This document shows positions 62,950 to 64,000 of a stretch of DNA of 64,000 bases, piece by piece. Position 1 is the first letter of the stretch, and the number at the start of each line of letters is the position of its first letter. Below the pieces are notes generated by a model, which saw nothing but the letters and a program-made list of their open reading frames with translations, searched no databases and was not told the origin of the DNA. Source of the DNA: Marinitenerispora sediminis (lineage in GTDB: Bacteria > Actinomycetota > Actinomycetes > Streptosporangiales > Streptosporangiaceae); NCBI RefSeq assembly GCF_003336425.1, contig NZ_QEIO01000016.1:1-64000 (forward strand). The letters run 5' to 3'. The position numbers and the translations under genes were made by a program.

Positions 62950-64000
62950 GTGACCGCATCCCCCGCCGAGCAGCCGCCTCCGGAGGCCGGACTGCCGCAG
63001 GCGGCCGGGCGCCAGGAGGGCCTGGACGGCGTCCGGGCGCTGGCGGCGCTGATGGTGCTGGTGTTCCACGTGGCCATGGAGACCGGTGCCGCGCTCGCGC
63101 CCGGGGCGGTGGGCGCGCTGCTCGCGCGCGGCGAGATGGGCGTACCGCTGTTCTTCGCGCTCTCGGGGTTCCTGCTGTACCGGCCGTGGGCCCGGTCCGC
63201 CCTGGACGGCACGCGCGGCCCGGCGGTGCGCCGCTACCTGTGGCGGCGCGGGCTCCGGGTGCTGCCGGCCTACTGGATCGTGGCGGTCACCGCGATGCTG
63301 CTGTGGTCGCGCGACCAGATCACCTCGCTCCCCGCCTGGACCGAGGTGCTTACGCTCACCTTCGTCTACGATCCGGACCCGTGGTGGGTCGGCACCGGAC
63401 CCGTGGGGCTGGGGCAGATGTGGAGCCTGTGCGTGGAGGTCGGCTTCTACCTGGCGCTCCCCCTCCTGTCCGCCCTCCTCGCCCGCGGCGCGGCCCGCAC
63501 CGGCCGCGACCCCGGCGCCCGGGCACGCCGGCTGCTCGCCGGCCTCGCGGCGCTCGCGGGTGTCGCGGTGCTGGCGACGGTGGTGCAGTTCTATCCGGAG
63601 CCGCGGCCCCAGATGCACGCCTGGCCGCCCCGGACGCTCGGGATGTTCGCGGTCGGCATGGCGCTGGCCGTGCTCGCGGAGTGGGCGTGGCGGGAAGCGG
63701 GCCCGGACGGCCCCGTGCGCCGGGTCTGCCGCACCCTGCCGCGGTCGGCCGCGCTGTGCTGGCTGACCGCCGGCGCCGTCTACCTGGCGGCCGCCACGCC
63801 CGCGACCGGTCCCCGGTTCGTCGGGGTGGACGGCTTCTGGGTCGCGCTGGTGGACATGGCGACCTCGATGCTCTTCGCGTTCTTCGTCATCGCCCCGGTC
63901 GCCCTGCTGCCCGGCCCCGCCGCCGCGGCCCCCGCGGGGGCGGGCTGGCTGGCCGCCCTGCTCCGGCACCCGGTCGCCGTGTTCCTCGGCCGCGTCTCCT
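62950..64000 (+). CDS. Membrane O-acyltransferase, OafA type (cut by the window edge)
   Basis: At least 350 residues of an acyltransferase-3 family protein. After a Pro-rich N-terminus come GLDGVRALAALMVLVFHVAM (with the conserved R and H at about 26-42), GVPLFFALSGFLLYRPWARS and LRVLPAYWIVAV, all typical of OafA-like sugar acetylases. A GQMWSLCVEVGFYLALP segment is also conserved. About eight helices are seen before the sequence ends. The GTG start has AAAGGG at 8 bases. It probably modifies a surface polysaccharide or secreted metabolite. Confidence 0.85.
   Translation, partial: MTASPAEQPPPEAGLPQAAGRQEGLDGVRALAALMVLVFHVAMETGAALAPGAVGALLARGEMGVPLFFALSGFLLYRPWARSALDGTRGPAVRRYLWRRGLRVLPAYWIVAVTAMLLWSRDQITSLPAWTEVLTLTFVYDPDPWWVGTGPVGLGQMWSLCVEVGFYLALPLLSALLARGAARTGRDPGARARRLLAGLAALAGVAVLATVVQFYPEPRPQMHAWPPRTLGMFAVGMALAVLAEWAWREAGPDGPVRRVCRTLPRSAALCWLTAGAVYLAAATPATGPRFVGVDGFWVALVDMATSMLFAFFVIAPVALLPGPAAAAPAGAGWLAALLRHPVAVFLGRVS

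Overview
The window is chromosomal DNA of a very high-GC (about 75 %) actinobacterium. It carries a four-gene conservon, a GuaB1-type GMP reductase, an F420-type (LLM) oxidoreductase, a DUF3117 protein, an ECF sigma factor with a ZAS-domain anti-sigma factor, frequent GTG starts, 4-base stop/start overlaps and several apparently leaderless promoters. This fits the Streptosporangiales/Streptomycetales side of the phylum, perhaps Nocardiopsaceae. The family is an inference from gene content only. No tRNA, rRNA, CRISPR array, insertion sequence or prophage was seen.

Layout. 1-1523 has no convincing gene. 1.5-3.3 kb is a cytosine salvage pair (Fcy1-type deaminase and NCS1 permease). 3.4-7.8 kb is an envelope-stress locus: SigE-like sigma factor, anti-sigma factor, RseB-like protein and an HtrA protease, with a recognisable autoregulatory promoter. 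8-16.7 kb is housekeeping: O-methyltransferase, PepA, DUF3117, enoyl-CoA hydratase, Ser/Thr kinase, a membrane protein behind a small leader ORF, SRPBCC and DivIVA proteins, and a FolP-like fragment. 16.9-26.9 kb holds an F420-type oxidoreductase and a complete kdpFABC-kdpDE potassium system preceded by an extra 27-residue membrane protein.

27-36.4 kb is an accessory stretch. It has a hydroxyurea/streptomycin-type phosphotransferase, a copper-linked DUF6153/DUF305 pair behind two CsoR-like sites, an MmcQ/YjbR protein, a CbiX-like protein without its chelatase histidines, a low-GC palindrome-rich gap, a phosphotransferase-fold protein without catalytic residues, an aminoglycoside nucleotidyltransferase-like protein, peptide deformylase and a secreted coiled-coil protein. 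36.5-46.2 kb has an MFS exporter, a hydrolase, a TetR/SMR efflux pair with two perfect operator palindromes, a CPBP protease, EF-G2, an IMPase-family phosphatase and a threonine-dehydratase-like enzyme. 46.3-56.3 kb has M48 and M20 peptidases (the latter with a frameshifted, duplicated tail), an acyltransferase, a CDP-alcohol phosphatidyltransferase, GuaB1, a decayed TetR gene and two membrane proteins.

56.3-64 kb is the conservon (sensor kinase, roadblock, DUF742 and small GTPase), followed by an MpaB-type oxygenase, a DUF3068 protein and the start of a membrane acyltransferase. The start region of the conservon kinase sits in a perfect 28-bp inverted repeat and carries a TTA codon. This is the most unusual regulatory structure in the window.
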